8,328 nt of DNA from Synechococcaceae bacterium Bin_79_3 (GTDB lineage: Bacteria > Cyanobacteriota > Cyanobacteriia > PCC-6307 > Cyanobiaceae): positions 1-8,328 of the forward strand of contig VFLB01000071.1 in NCBI GenBank assembly GCA_009914645.1, in the 5' to 3' direction. Positions within the stretch are counted from its first letter, which is position 1. The number at the start of each line of letters is the position of its first letter. Positions 1 through 5,350 of this stretch are shown piece after piece. The notes beneath the pieces were generated by a model. The model was not told the DNA's origin. It saw only the letters and a list, made by a program, of their open reading frames with translations, and made no database searches. The position numbers and the translations under genes were made by a program.

Positions 1-71
1 ATATGAAGGGTGCCGGTGGGGCTTGGCGCAAGCCGAACGCGAACGGACTTAGCCGCTGAACCGGAATCCAT
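1..71 (-). CDS. gltX: Glutamyl-tRNA synthetase, N-terminal fragment (cut by window edge)
   Basis: This is the first 23 codons of a class I aminoacyl-tRNA synthetase that charges tRNA-Glu (and so also feeds tetrapyrrole synthesis in cyanobacteria). Reading from the ATG at 71-69 gives MDSGSAAKS followed by [14 protein letters not shown]. The latter is the highly conserved GluRS N-terminus, with the catalytic HIGH-type motif beginning at its last residues; the window ends two bases into the next codon (AT, consistent with Ile). The start is the only ATG before the conserved block, and the short polar leader of nine residues is usual. No Shine-Dalgarno sequence is visible upstream. The start lies 20 bases after tRNA-Asp on the same strand, so the two are probably co-transcribed. 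Identification is strong despite the length because the GluRS N-terminal motif is distinctive; the rest of the gene is outside the window. Confidence 0.9.
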   Translation of the reverse strand, partial: MDSGSAAKSVRVRLAPSPTGTLH

Positions 72-91
72 GGATAGCTTGGGGTTTTAAA

Positions 92-165
92 CGGGACTGA
101 CGGGATTCGAACCCGCAACTTCCGCCGTGACAGGGCGGTGCTCTAACCGATTGAACTACAGTCCC
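92..165 (-). tRNA. tRNA-Asp (anticodon GTC)
   Basis: This is a complete 74-base cloverleaf on the minus strand. The acceptor arms GGGACTG and CAGTCCC pair perfectly over 7 bp, the discriminator base is G, and the anticodon stem CCGCC/GGCGG closes the loop CTGTCAC with anticodon GTC (Asp). The T arm reads GCGGG TTCGAAT CCCGT, with one G-T pair. CCA is not encoded. The gene lies 20 bases upstream of the gltX start and 178 bases downstream of the flavin reductase stop, so it may have its own promoter in that gap; I could not find a convincing -35/-10 pair there. Confidence 0.97.
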
Positions 166-277
166 ATGTTGAGAATTAAGGCCGTTGATTCACATCAATA
201 AAACTTCAAATTGTTGCCGTTCAGTTATTGCTGACCAGTTAAAAAATGAAGAAAAAATTTAAGATGAGGTTCAGTGG

Positions 278-341
278 GGCTTTCTGGTTTGCTGGCATAT
301 CCCGTAAGGGAAAAGCCATTATCGCGGTTTGGGGTGCCAGC
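278..341 (-). other. Interleaved inverted repeats between flavin reductase gene and tRNA-Asp
   Basis: The 178-base gap between the flavin reductase stop and tRNA-Asp contains two inverted repeats whose arms alternate. GGCTTT (278-283) matches AAAGCC (312-317), and GCTGGCA (291-297) matches TGCCAGC (335-341). A small TCCC-GTAA-GGGA hairpin lies at 299-310. Because the arms interleave, the two helices are either alternatives or form a pseudoknot. On the minus strand a T-rich stretch follows (about 246-262), but it is too far from either helix for a standard intrinsic terminator. It could be a 3' end for the upstream genes or a leader for the tRNA-Asp/gltX transcript. No protein-coding signal is seen in the gap. 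Confidence 0.3.
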
Positions 342-343
342 CG

Positions 344-847
344 TCAACTGCTTATTGATTCCAGTTTGATCAAATCTTGAACAAGGGCTTGGATTGTTTC
401 TGGCTTAGCTGGTTTTTGGAATGTAGCCAGCAGTTCACGACCCAAAACAGTGCAGCCAAGATATGAAAATTGTTGGCGCATTGCGATTAAAACCCTGCCT
501 CCGCCACCACCGCTATGGCTGCCAAGGGCAACCGGGCGCTGATTAAAAAGCTCTCTGAAATCACTGCAGCCAACTGAAAGCCATGCGATGGCGTTGCTGA
601 GGACTGGCGGGGTTAAACCGTTGTATTCAGGAGCGCAAATAAAAATACTTTTATGTGAATGCAAAGCATTTTGTAATTCAACAAGGCCATCTCCAGCCCC
701 TTTTTCTTTCACGCCAGGGTGAAATAATGGCAAATTTAGGTTGCATAAATCCAGAATATTGCAATTAACGCCTTGAGCTTTTGCTTCGCTTTCGATTAGG
801 CGAGCTAATTCAAGATTGCTGCCGCTACTGGCTGTGATGATCAGCAT
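344..847 (-). CDS. NADPH-dependent FMN reductase family flavoprotein
   Basis: The 167-residue protein has the flavodoxin-like fold of the NADPH-dependent FMN/azo/chromate reductase family, cytoplasmic enzymes that bind FMN and reduce flavins, quinones or other acceptors. The N-terminal strand and phosphate loop read LIITASSGSN (residues 2-11). The family signature APEYNGLTPPVLSNAIAWLS spans 72-91, and a glycine-rich loop HSGGGGGR (111-118) follows the next strand, where the family places its flavin-ring contact. Length is normal for the family. The ATG at 847-845 overlaps the stop codon of the preceding small gene as TGATG, so translation is probably coupled. The true electron acceptor cannot be told from sequence; the chromate- or quinone-reductase labels often given to this family are interchangeable here. 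Confidence 0.88.
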   Translation of the reverse strand: MLIITASSGSNLELARLIESEAKAQGVNCNILDLCNLNLPLFHPGVKEKGAGDGLVELQNALHSHKSIFICAPEYNGLTPPVLSNAIAWLSVGCSDFRELFNQRPVALGSHSGGGGGRVLIAMRQQFSYLGCTVLGRELLATFQKPAKPETIQALVQDLIKLESISS

Positions 848-1035
848 CAGGGGCGAAACCCAGCGGGCTCGATCAAACGCACTTGATTGCCCCTAGCTGT
901 GAATTCCCTGCCCTGGTCGCTTTGTACCACAACACGGCCGCCAGATTTCACTCGAATCACGCGAGCGCGCACCCAGCCAAGGGCCGCAGACTCAAGCACT
1001 TTGACAACATCACCAGGCTGCAGATCCAATTCCAT
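847..1035 (-). CDS. Small SH3-like conserved hypothetical protein (62 aa)
   Basis: This is a 62-residue basic, beta-rich protein. The pattern MELDLQPGDVVKVLES, then WVRARVIRVKSGGRVVVQSD, then FTARGNQVRLIEP resembles a small SH3-like or KOW/Tudor-type barrel: a PGDVV turn followed by alternating hydrophobic strands. Such folds often bind RNA, DNA or protein, but no specific function can be assigned. I chose the ATG at 1035-1033 because GAGGAG lies four bases upstream. A longer reading from the ATG at 1077 would add 14 residues, but that codon is four bases from the tRNA-Trp 3' end, lies inside the inverted repeat around the tRNA, and has no ribosome binding site. The gene follows tRNA-Trp and its stop overlaps the start of the flavin reductase gene, so the two are one translational unit. 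Confidence 0.8.
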   Translation of the reverse strand: MELDLQPGDVVKVLESAALGWVRARVIRVKSGGRVVVQSDQGREFTARGNQVRLIEPAGFRP

Positions 1036-1039
1036 AATT

Positions 1040-1045
1040 CTCCTC
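1040..1045 (-). promoter_or_regulatory. Shine-Dalgarno sequence deciding the start of the SH3-like gene
   Basis: On the minus strand GAGGAG is followed by AATT and then ATG (1035-1033). It is the clearest ribosome binding site in the window and favours the internal Met over the upstream in-frame ATG at 1077. Confidence 0.75.
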
Positions 1046-1070
1046 AGTTTCAGACCTAAAAATGGAGCGA

Positions 1071-1169
1071 GGTGCATCGAACGCGCCGTGGAGGACTTGA
1101 ACCCCCGACATCAGGTTTTGGAGACCTGCGTTCTACCAACTGAACTAACGACGCAGGAGGCGATGCACC
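1071..1169. repeat. 9-base perfect inverted repeat bracketing tRNA-Trp
   Basis: GGTGCATCG (1071-1079) and CGATGCACC (1161-1169) are perfect complements lying on either side of the tRNA-Trp gene (1082-1154). In the minus-strand transcript the leader arm is separated from tRNA base 1 by six bases (CCTCCT) and the trailer arm from the discriminator base by two (TT). They could pair to extend the acceptor stem as a second, offset helix. This is seen directly in the sequence; any role in tRNA processing is inference. Confidence 0.6.
1082..1154 (-). tRNA. tRNA-Trp (anticodon CCA)
   Basis: This is a complete 73-base cloverleaf on the minus strand. The acceptor arms GCGTCGT and ACGGCGC pair over 7 bp (one G-T), and the discriminator is G, as expected for bacterial tRNA-Trp. 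The anticodon stem CAGGT/ACCTG encloses CTCCAAA, giving anticodon CCA, and the T loop is TTCAAGT. The 3' CCA is not encoded. The gene sits 48 bases after the rplS stop and 46 bases before the start of the SH3-like gene, all on one strand, so it is very likely excised from a polycistronic transcript. Confidence 0.97.
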
Positions 1170-1172
1170 CCC

Positions 1173-1200
1173 ACCGCTGCCAACTCTAAGATGAAGCGGT
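1173..1200 (-). other. Hairpin just after the rplS stop codon
   Basis: On the minus strand ACCGCT pairs with AGCGGT over 6 bp around a 16-base loop, starting two bases after the rplS stop. No T-run follows (the next bases are GGGGGTGC), so it is not a normal intrinsic terminator. It may protect the rplS 3' end after the downstream tRNA-Trp is cut out. With a 6-bp stem and a large loop, chance is possible. Confidence 0.3.
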
Positions 1201-1202
1201 GA

Positions 1203-1682
1203 TCAGCGATCGAAACGCTGCTTCACCCTGGTGGCTTTGCCTACCCGATCACGCAGGTAGAAGAGCTTGGCACGCCTTACCTTGCCGCGACGCTCAACAT
1301 TGATACTTGCCACCTGAGGGCTGTGGAGCATGAATACCCGCTCCACGCCAATGCCTTGAAAAATACGCCGAACCGTGATGGTTTGGTGCATTCCGCCATG
1401 GCGTTTGGCGATCACTACGCCCTCGTAGGGCTGGATACGTTCCTTATTGCCTTCACTAATCCTTACGCCAACCTTTACGGTGTCGCCCACATAAATGTCG
1501 GGTAAGTCGGTTTTGAGTTGGCTGCTTTCAAAAAAGCTCATCAACTCAGCAGCGCTTAATTTGCGCTTTTTTGTTGCTGGTGTTTCTTGGGATGCAACTT
1601 CAGAGACAGGAGCTTCAGCTGCTGGGGCCTCGGCTGTGGTGGTCTCGTTAGTGATCTCTGCGGCTGTTTCCTCTGCGGTCAT
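1203..1682 (-). CDS. rplS: 50S ribosomal protein L19 with acidic N-terminal extension
   Basis: L19 is a large-subunit protein at the interface with the 30S subunit. The core begins near residue 47 ([22 protein letters not shown] runs 46-67) and continues through [20 protein letters not shown] and [18 protein letters not shown]. It ends with the L19 signature [15 protein letters not shown] (131-145) and a basic tail. Bacterial L19 is usually about 115-120 residues; this one is 159. The extra N-terminus (residues 1-37) has eight Glu, no Lys or Arg, and repeated EAP/AAE units, then switches to KKRK at 38-41. The ATG at 1682-1680 is preferred; a longer reading from the ATG at 1730 adds [16 protein letters not shown], which looks like translated leader rather than protein. 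An AGGAG lies 14 bases upstream, farther than ideal, partly in a small hairpin. tRNA-Trp follows on the same strand. Confidence 0.95.
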   Translation of the reverse strand: MTAEETAAEITNETTTAEAPAAEAPVSEVASQETPATKKRKLSAAELMSFFESSQLKTDLPDIYVGDTVKVGVRISEGNKERIQPYEGVVIAKRHGGMHQTITVRRIFQGIGVERVFMLHSPQVASINVERRGKVRRAKLFYLRDRVGKATRVKQRFDR

Positions 1683-1691
1683 TGCGAAATA

Positions 1692-1713
1692 AGCAACTCC
1701 TGTATGGGTTGCT
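1692..1713 (-). promoter_or_regulatory. Small hairpin in the rplS leader holding the AGGAG
   Basis: In the minus-strand leader AGCAAC pairs with GTTGCT (6 bp) around a 10-base loop CCATACAGGA. Most of the only purine-rich ribosome-binding candidate (AGGAG) lies in the loop, with its last G in the stem. The stem ends nine bases before the rplS ATG. It could modulate initiation of L19 synthesis, but a 6-bp helix in a short leader may also be chance. Confidence 0.35.
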
Positions 1714-1737
1714 GCTGCGGGGCCAAACAAAGAGCTT

Positions 1738-1755
1738 ACCTCCCTACGGGGAGGT
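1738..1755 (-). terminator. Possible weak terminator or leader hairpin after the PepSY gene
   Basis: ACCTCCC (1738-1744) and GGGAGGT (1749-1755) form a perfect 7-bp stem with a 4-base loop that spans the stop codon of the PepSY gene. On the minus strand it is followed by AAGCTCTTTGTTTGG, which is only moderately T-rich. It may be a weak intrinsic terminator or an attenuator ahead of rplS. Termination efficiency cannot be judged by eye. Confidence 0.4.
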
Positions 1756-2037
1756 GGTTTGCTTGCGTAATTTCTGTAGAAGCATCAAGCCACCGCTGCA
1801 AAGCATCCACAGCAGGCCAAGGCCGTTGAGCAAAACATAAATAGTTTCGCCCCTTGGCCCTAACCATTCCCCCTCGTGCAACACCAAAAGCAGGTGCGCT
1901 TGGTCACGACTCAAACCGCCCCAATCCCTCAAGAGCCGGTAGCTGGTGCCTGAAATCACCGTGAGCATTAATGGCGTAATCACAAAAGGTGCCAGGCGTT
2001 CATGCCAGCGCCGCAGCATTAAAAAGAAGTTGGTCAT
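1744..2037 (-). CDS. Small PepSY-associated membrane protein
   Basis: This is a 97-residue protein with two predicted membrane segments (about 14-33 and 66-88). The N-terminal half has the pattern [20 protein letters not shown] then [20 protein letters not shown], followed by [21 protein letters not shown]. This matches the PepSY-associated transmembrane proteins seen in cyanobacteria, with conserved His12, Arg34 and His54-Glu55. Larger members of the superfamily are iron-uptake-related reductases or peptidase regulators; this short form has no room for those domains, and its role is unknown. The start ATG at 2037 diverges from map with about 70 bases between them, so the two may share a promoter region. 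Family assignment is by pattern recognition. Confidence 0.72.
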   Translation of the reverse strand: MTNFFLMLRRWHERLAPFVITPLMLTVISGTSYRLLRDWGGLSRDQAHLLLVLHEGEWLGPRGETIYVLLNGLGLLWMLCSGGLMLLQKLRKQTTSP

Positions 2038-2106
2038 CGCACTGGATTTCGCAACAGGGGCGTGGCCGTTGATAGCTTGTTAACTCGGGCCTGGATGCCG
2101 GTAACT

Positions 2107-2940
2107 ATGAATCTATTTGCTGAACTCTTGGTATCGGCCAAGCCCCAGGCTGGGCCACGCATCCGCCAAAATCGTAGGGGGGTGGAGTTGAAGTCCGCTC
2201 GGGAAATCACGATCATGCGCCAATCGGGCCGGATTGTTGCAACGGTGCTTAAAGAAATTATGGGGCTCGTGAAACCGGGGATGACTACAGCTGATTTAGA
2301 TGCCTATGCGGAACAACGCATTCGTTCAATGGATGCTGAACCAAGTTTTAAGGGTTACCACGGCTTCAGTGGCAGTATTTGCGCCAGCATTAATAACGAA
2401 GTAGTGCACGGAATTCCTAGTGCAAAGCGGCTAATTCGCGACGGCGATTTACTAAAAGTTGATACCGGTGCATTTTTTGAGGGTTATCACGGTGATAGCT
2501 GCGTTACAATTTGTGTTGGTGATGCCCCTGCCGCGGCGGTGAAGCTTGCTCGCGTTGCTCAAGAATCCCTATATGAAGGGCTGAAACGCATTAAGGCCGG
2601 AAATACCTTGCTTGATATCGCTGGGGCTGTGCAAGATCACGTAGAAGCCAATGGTTATGCGGTGGTGGAGGATTACACGGGCCATGGGGTGGGCCGGAAT
2701 CTCCATGAAGAACCATCTGTATTTAATTTCCGCACTAATGAATTACCTAATGTGACCCTGCGCGCTGGGATGACATTGGCTGTGGAGCCTATTTTAAATG
2801 GGGGCACAAAAGCCTGCCGCACCCTTAAAGATCGCTGGACTGTTGTAACAGAAGACGGCAGTCTTTCTGCTCAATGGGAACACACAGTGCTTGTAACTGA
2901 AGAAGGTTGCGAAATTCTCACCGATCGGGAGCTTGTGTAA
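2107..2940 (+). CDS. map: Methionine aminopeptidase, type I
   Basis: This cytoplasmic dinuclear metalloprotease removes the initiator methionine from new proteins. Numbering from the chosen start, the metal ligands are Asp119 ([10 protein letters not shown]), Asp130 (YHGDSC), His193 ([15 protein letters not shown]), Glu227 (AVEPIL) and Glu258 ([12 protein letters not shown]). The first three and the last pair have the same spacings as E. coli MAP, and the middle spacing differs by one. His101 in EVVHGIPS is the conserved active-site His. The protein is 277 residues, slightly longer than the usual ~264, because of a leader of about 25 residues before the conserved VELKSAREI block. I chose the ATG at 2107 (MNLFAELL) because this N-terminus resembles picocyanobacterial homologues; ATGs at 2095 and 2062 are alternatives and none has a clear ribosome binding site. 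The 3' end overlaps the convergent dehydrogenase gene by 23 bases. Confidence 0.96.
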   Translation: MNLFAELLVSAKPQAGPRIRQNRRGVELKSAREITIMRQSGRIVATVLKEIMGLVKPGMTTADLDAYAEQRIRSMDAEPSFKGYHGFSGSICASINNEVVHGIPSAKRLIRDGDLLKVDTGAFFEGYHGDSCVTICVGDAPAAAVKLARVAQESLYEGLKRIKAGNTLLDIAGAVQDHVEANGYAVVEDYTGHGVGRNLHEEPSVFNFRTNELPNVTLRAGMTLAVEPILNGGTKACRTLKDRWTVVTEDGSLSAQWEHTVLVTEEGCEILTDRELV

Positions 2941-3631
2941 AGCTGCGGTTGTAAATATTTCTCCCCCATTCTGCGAGTGGCATTAATAACCAGGTGAGGG
3001 GATTCGGGCTCACGATGATTAGTTTTTTACCTGCAATTGCCTGTTTCATAACCGCTGCTGCCACCGCTTCAGCTCGCATAAATCCATAGGGGTTTAATGC
3101 GGATTTAAATGGACCTAAAACCAAGCGCCGCACAGGGCAGGGGGCATCGAGGCTGCGCAGGCTTAACAACTGCCCCAGGGCCCGCTTGCTGATCTCATAC
3201 AAGGGGCTCAAAGCCGGATTTACCTCTGCTTCTGAAGTGTTTACCCAAACTTCACGATTTTTAGTGTTTGGGCTGCAACTTTGTAGAAATAGCTCAAGTA
3301 GCCGCATGGCGCTGAGGGTGTTTACCTCAAGGCTTGCGATGGCGGCCGCTGTATCCCGTGCCCCGATTTTATTAATGCCGTGGTTAATCACAAGGATTTC
3401 CACTTCCTGCAGCGTTTGTGCAAGCTTTTCTTCTTCTCCAACTCGCCAACTAATCGTTTCCAGCGGCACCGCTTGGCCGTTTGCGTTGATTAGTTGCAAC
3501 GGCTCATCGCCATGGCGTAGAGCTATTAATTCAGCCCCCTGCAGCTGAAATTGCGTTAATAAAGCCCTGCCAAAACTGCCGCCAGCCCCTGTAACAGCAC
3601 ATTTCTTCCCACTAAAAGCGCCAATAACCAC
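2918..3631 (-). CDS. Short-chain dehydrogenase/reductase (SDR) family protein
   Basis: This is a 237-residue NAD(P)-dependent oxidoreductase with a Rossmann fold. The cofactor loop [11 protein letters not shown] (14-24) is a variant of TGxxxGxG, NHG is at 83-85, and the structural Asn is 104 (EVNT). The catalytic residues are Ser133 (NTSEAE), Tyr145 and Lys149 (YEISK), with Ser-Tyr and Tyr-Lys spacings typical of classical SDRs. The C-terminal 30 residues ([20 protein letters not shown] and following) are hydrophobic then basic, suggesting membrane association. It resembles the dehydrogenase half of cyanobacterial proteins annotated as bifunctional sterol desaturase/short-chain dehydrogenase, but no desaturase domain is present. 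The start is a GTG at 3631-3629, with an in-frame stop close upstream and no better codon. Substrate unknown. It diverges from the DRTGG gene across 50 bases. Confidence 0.88.
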   Translation of the reverse strand: MVIGAFSGKKCAVTGAGGSFGRALLTQFQLQGAELIALRHGDEPLQLINANGQAVPLETISWRVGEEEKLAQTLQEVEILVINHGINKIGARDTAAAIASLEVNTLSAMRLLELFLQSCSPNTKNREVWVNTSEAEVNPALSPLYEISKRALGQLLSLRSLDAPCPVRRLVLGPFKSALNPYGFMRAEAVAAAVMKQAIAGKKLIIVSPNPLTWLLMPLAEWGRNIYNRSFTQAPDR

Positions 3632-3681
3632 TTTTGCACCAGTTCGAACAGTAGATTTTCCTACTAACTAATCCTGCCGCC

Positions 3682-4761
3682 ATGGGCTATCCCAGCGCCA
3701 CCCTATTGGTGGGATCCTGTGAACCTTTCAGCGGAAAATCTGCCCTTGTGATGGGCTTGGCGCAACAATTTCGTAATCGTGGCTTGCCTTTTCGGTATGG
3801 CAAACCGCTTGCCACCAGTTTGGAGCAGCAAGGCGCAAGCGAACCTCTTATCGACGACGACGTGCGTTTTGTTGGTGAATTCTTCTCATTGCCCGATGCA
3901 GCCCAACTCACATCACTGAAAGCGATTGCCCCAACTACTGCCGAGCAGCAGTTACTCACGGGCCACCAGGTGGATGCAACAGCTGTGAGCAAGGAACTGG
4001 CAGCAATGCTTGGCGTGGCTGAGGGCATCACGCTGCTGGAAGCAGCTGGATCCCTTAGCGAAGGCTTGTTGTTTGGCTTAAGCCTGCCGCAATTAGCCAC
4101 AGGCTTAAATGCGCCGGTATTGATTGCCCATGCTTGGGAGGATGCCCGCAGCGTTGAACCATTGCTGCAGGCCAAAGCCCAATTGGGTAACCAGCTACTG
4201 GGAGTGGTGTTGAACAACATCGATCCCGCCAAGATTGAAGCTGTGGAACGGGCGGTGCCGGCTCTTGAGGCCCTTGGTTTACACGTTTATGGCCTTCTGC
4301 CCCGCAGCCCCTTGCTGCGCAGTGTGACGGTTGGGGAATTAGTGCAACGGCTTGGTGCCGAGATGCTCTGCTGCCGTGAACGCAAGGATCTGCTAGTTGA
4401 AACCTTGAGCATTGGTGCAATGAATGTGAATTCCGCGATGGAATTTTTCAGGCGTCAGCGCAATATGGCCGTGGTAACGGGGGCCGATCGCACCGATATC
4501 CAGCTGGCAGCTTTGGAATCTTCCACCCAGTGCCTAATTCTCACCGGTGCAGCTGATCCATTGCCGCAATTGGTGAGCCGCGCCCAGGAACTTGATGTGC
4601 CGCTGCTTAAGGTGAATCACGACACCCTCACAACTGTTGCGGTGATTGAAAAAGCCTTCGGCCACGTGCGTTTGCATGAAACTGTGAAGGCCAGTTATGC
4701 GGCACGAATGGTGGCTGAACATTGCGCCTTTGAGCCGCTATTTAAGCAATTAGGTTTTTAA
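3682..4761 (+). CDS. BioD-like P-loop / DRTGG-domain protein (phosphotransacetylase N-terminal family)
   Basis: This 359-residue protein has the architecture found at the N-terminus of long bacterial phosphotransacetylases, but without the catalytic acetyltransferase domain. Residues 6-205 form a dethiobiotin-synthetase-like P-loop domain: Walker A GSCEPFSGKSAL (11-22, with Gly18-Lys19-Ser20), an acidic cluster DDDVRF (58-63), LLEAAGS (118-124, the usual place of the EGxG motif) and GVVLNNI (174-180). A linker LLPRSPLLRSVTVGEL (205-220) leads to the DRTGG domain, whose signature VVTGADRTDIQLAALE is at 264-279. DRTGG domains are thought to be regulatory ligand-binding modules. The family is common in cyanobacteria as a stand-alone protein of unknown function, so the name phosphotransacetylase would be misleading. 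The ATG at 3682 is the first codon of the conserved strand region. It is followed 64 bases later by the SLOG-like gene in the same direction, a likely operon partner. Confidence 0.85.
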   Translation: MGYPSATLLVGSCEPFSGKSALVMGLAQQFRNRGLPFRYGKPLATSLEQQGASEPLIDDDVRFVGEFFSLPDAAQLTSLKAIAPTTAEQQLLTGHQVDATAVSKELAAMLGVAEGITLLEAAGSLSEGLLFGLSLPQLATGLNAPVLIAHAWEDARSVEPLLQAKAQLGNQLLGVVLNNIDPAKIEAVERAVPALEALGLHVYGLLPRSPLLRSVTVGELVQRLGAEMLCCRERKDLLVETLSIGAMNVNSAMEFFRRQRNMAVVTGADRTDIQLAALESSTQCLILTGAADPLPQLVSRAQELDVPLLKVNHDTLTTVAVIEKAFGHVRLHETVKASYAARMVAEHCAFEPLFKQLGF

Positions 4762-4764
4762 AGC

Positions 4765-4819
4765 TGCAACAGGTGCCGGCCGGCGCTGCTACGGTCAAAC
4801 GCAAAGCTGAGTTGTTGCA
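4765..4819 (+). other. Inverted repeat with central palindrome between the DRTGG and SLOG genes
   Basis: TGCAACA (4765-4771) and TGTTGCA (4813-4819) are perfect complements, and the 10-base palindrome GCCGGCCGGC (4775-4784) lies between them. The structure ends six bases before the GTG start of the next gene, so it could affect initiation there. No T-run follows, so it is not a terminator. Chance cannot be excluded. Confidence 0.3.
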
Positions 4820-4825
4820 CAGGTT

Positions 4826-5338
4826 GTGACCCGGTCCCTCGATTTACCAACGCTCGACCGGGTTGACACCTTGGCCCAGGAGTTGGCGTTGCTACAAGAT
4901 ACGGGTAAAAGACGAATCGCCATCCTTGGCACCCGTCATGTACCGGTTGTTTCGGTGCACCTAGTTGAATTGGTTGCCCGTTCGCTGGCACAGGAGGGCC
5001 ACAATCTGCTCACTTCTGGCGCTCAGGGTGTTAACGCAGCCGTTATTCGGGGTGTATTGGCAGTGGATCCAGCCAAATTAACTGTGATCCTGCCCCAAAG
5101 TTTGCATCGCCAGGGCAGTGAAACTCGCGAGCAATTAGAGCGGGTGATGCATCTGGTGGAAAAACCAGATAACGATGATCTACCACTGCTAGAGGCCAGC
5201 GCTATTTGTAATCGAGAAATTGTGAGCCGCTGTGATCAACTTATTTGTTTCGCTTTTCACGATAGCGAAACATTAATAGACACCTGCCGCAGCGCAGAAG
5301 AGATTGGCAAGGTGGTAACACTTCTGTTTTTTGATTGA
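4826..5338 (+). CDS. Single-domain SLOG / DprA-like Rossmann protein
   Basis: This 170-residue protein has the Rossmann core shared by DprA (the DNA recombination mediator) and the wider SLOG/LOG superfamily. The order is a first strand RRIAILGTRHVP (29-40), helix LVELVARSLAQEGHN, glycine loop LLTSGAQGVNAAVIRG (61-76, the position of the DprA SGxAxGID loop), strand LTVILPQSL (85-93), and the C-terminal block CNREIVSRCDQLICF (128-142) with DSETL (146-150). It lacks the SAM and winged-helix domains of true DprA, so DNA uptake is not implied; cyanobacterial homologues are often labelled DNA recombination-mediator protein A. SLOG proteins usually bind nucleotides or nucleotide-derived ligands. 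The start is a GTG; an in-frame stop at 4808 excludes a longer reading and no nearby ATG fits. It is tandem with the DRTGG gene. Fold confident, function unknown. Confidence 0.78.
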   Translation: MTRSLDLPTLDRVDTLAQELALLQDTGKRRIAILGTRHVPVVSVHLVELVARSLAQEGHNLLTSGAQGVNAAVIRGVLAVDPAKLTVILPQSLHRQGSETREQLERVMHLVEKPDNDDLPLLEASAICNREIVSRCDQLICFAFHDSETLIDTCRSAEEIGKVVTLLFFD

Positions 5339-5350
5339 ATTGTTTGCCCA

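Noticed and set aside
20..34. GGCTTG-GCG-CAAGCC hairpin as a terminator after tRNA-Asp
   Set aside because: It lies within the gltX coding sequence and has no T-run on either strand.
166..230. Promoter for tRNA-Asp on the minus strand (for example TTTATT, 17 bases, TTAATT)
   Set aside because: Both elements match the consensus at too few positions to call a promoter by eye.
887..1189. Plus-strand open frame of 100 codons opposite the SH3-like gene and tRNA-Trp
   Set aside because: It runs through the antisense of tRNA-Trp and of a better-supported small gene, and its composition has no protein-like pattern. It is a shadow.
1323..1829. Three plus-strand open frames opposite rplS (1323-1505, 1495-1692, 1587-1829)
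   Set aside because: They are antisense to a certain ribosomal protein gene and their translations resemble no family; the Ala/Ser-rich one mirrors the repetitive acidic tail of L19.
3186..3548. Plus-strand open frame of 120 codons opposite the SDR gene
   Set aside because: Antisense of a gene with complete SDR catalytic motifs; the translation is Ser-rich and unrecognisable.
3642..3649. Palindrome GTTCGAAC in the gap between the SDR and DRTGG genes as an operator
   Set aside because: It is only eight bases and does not match the cyanobacterial LexA or other operator patterns I know.
3687..4420. Minus-strand open frames opposite the DRTGG gene (3687-4232 and 4055-4420)
   Set aside because: They are shadows of a well-supported gene, overlap each other in different frames and show no domain pattern.
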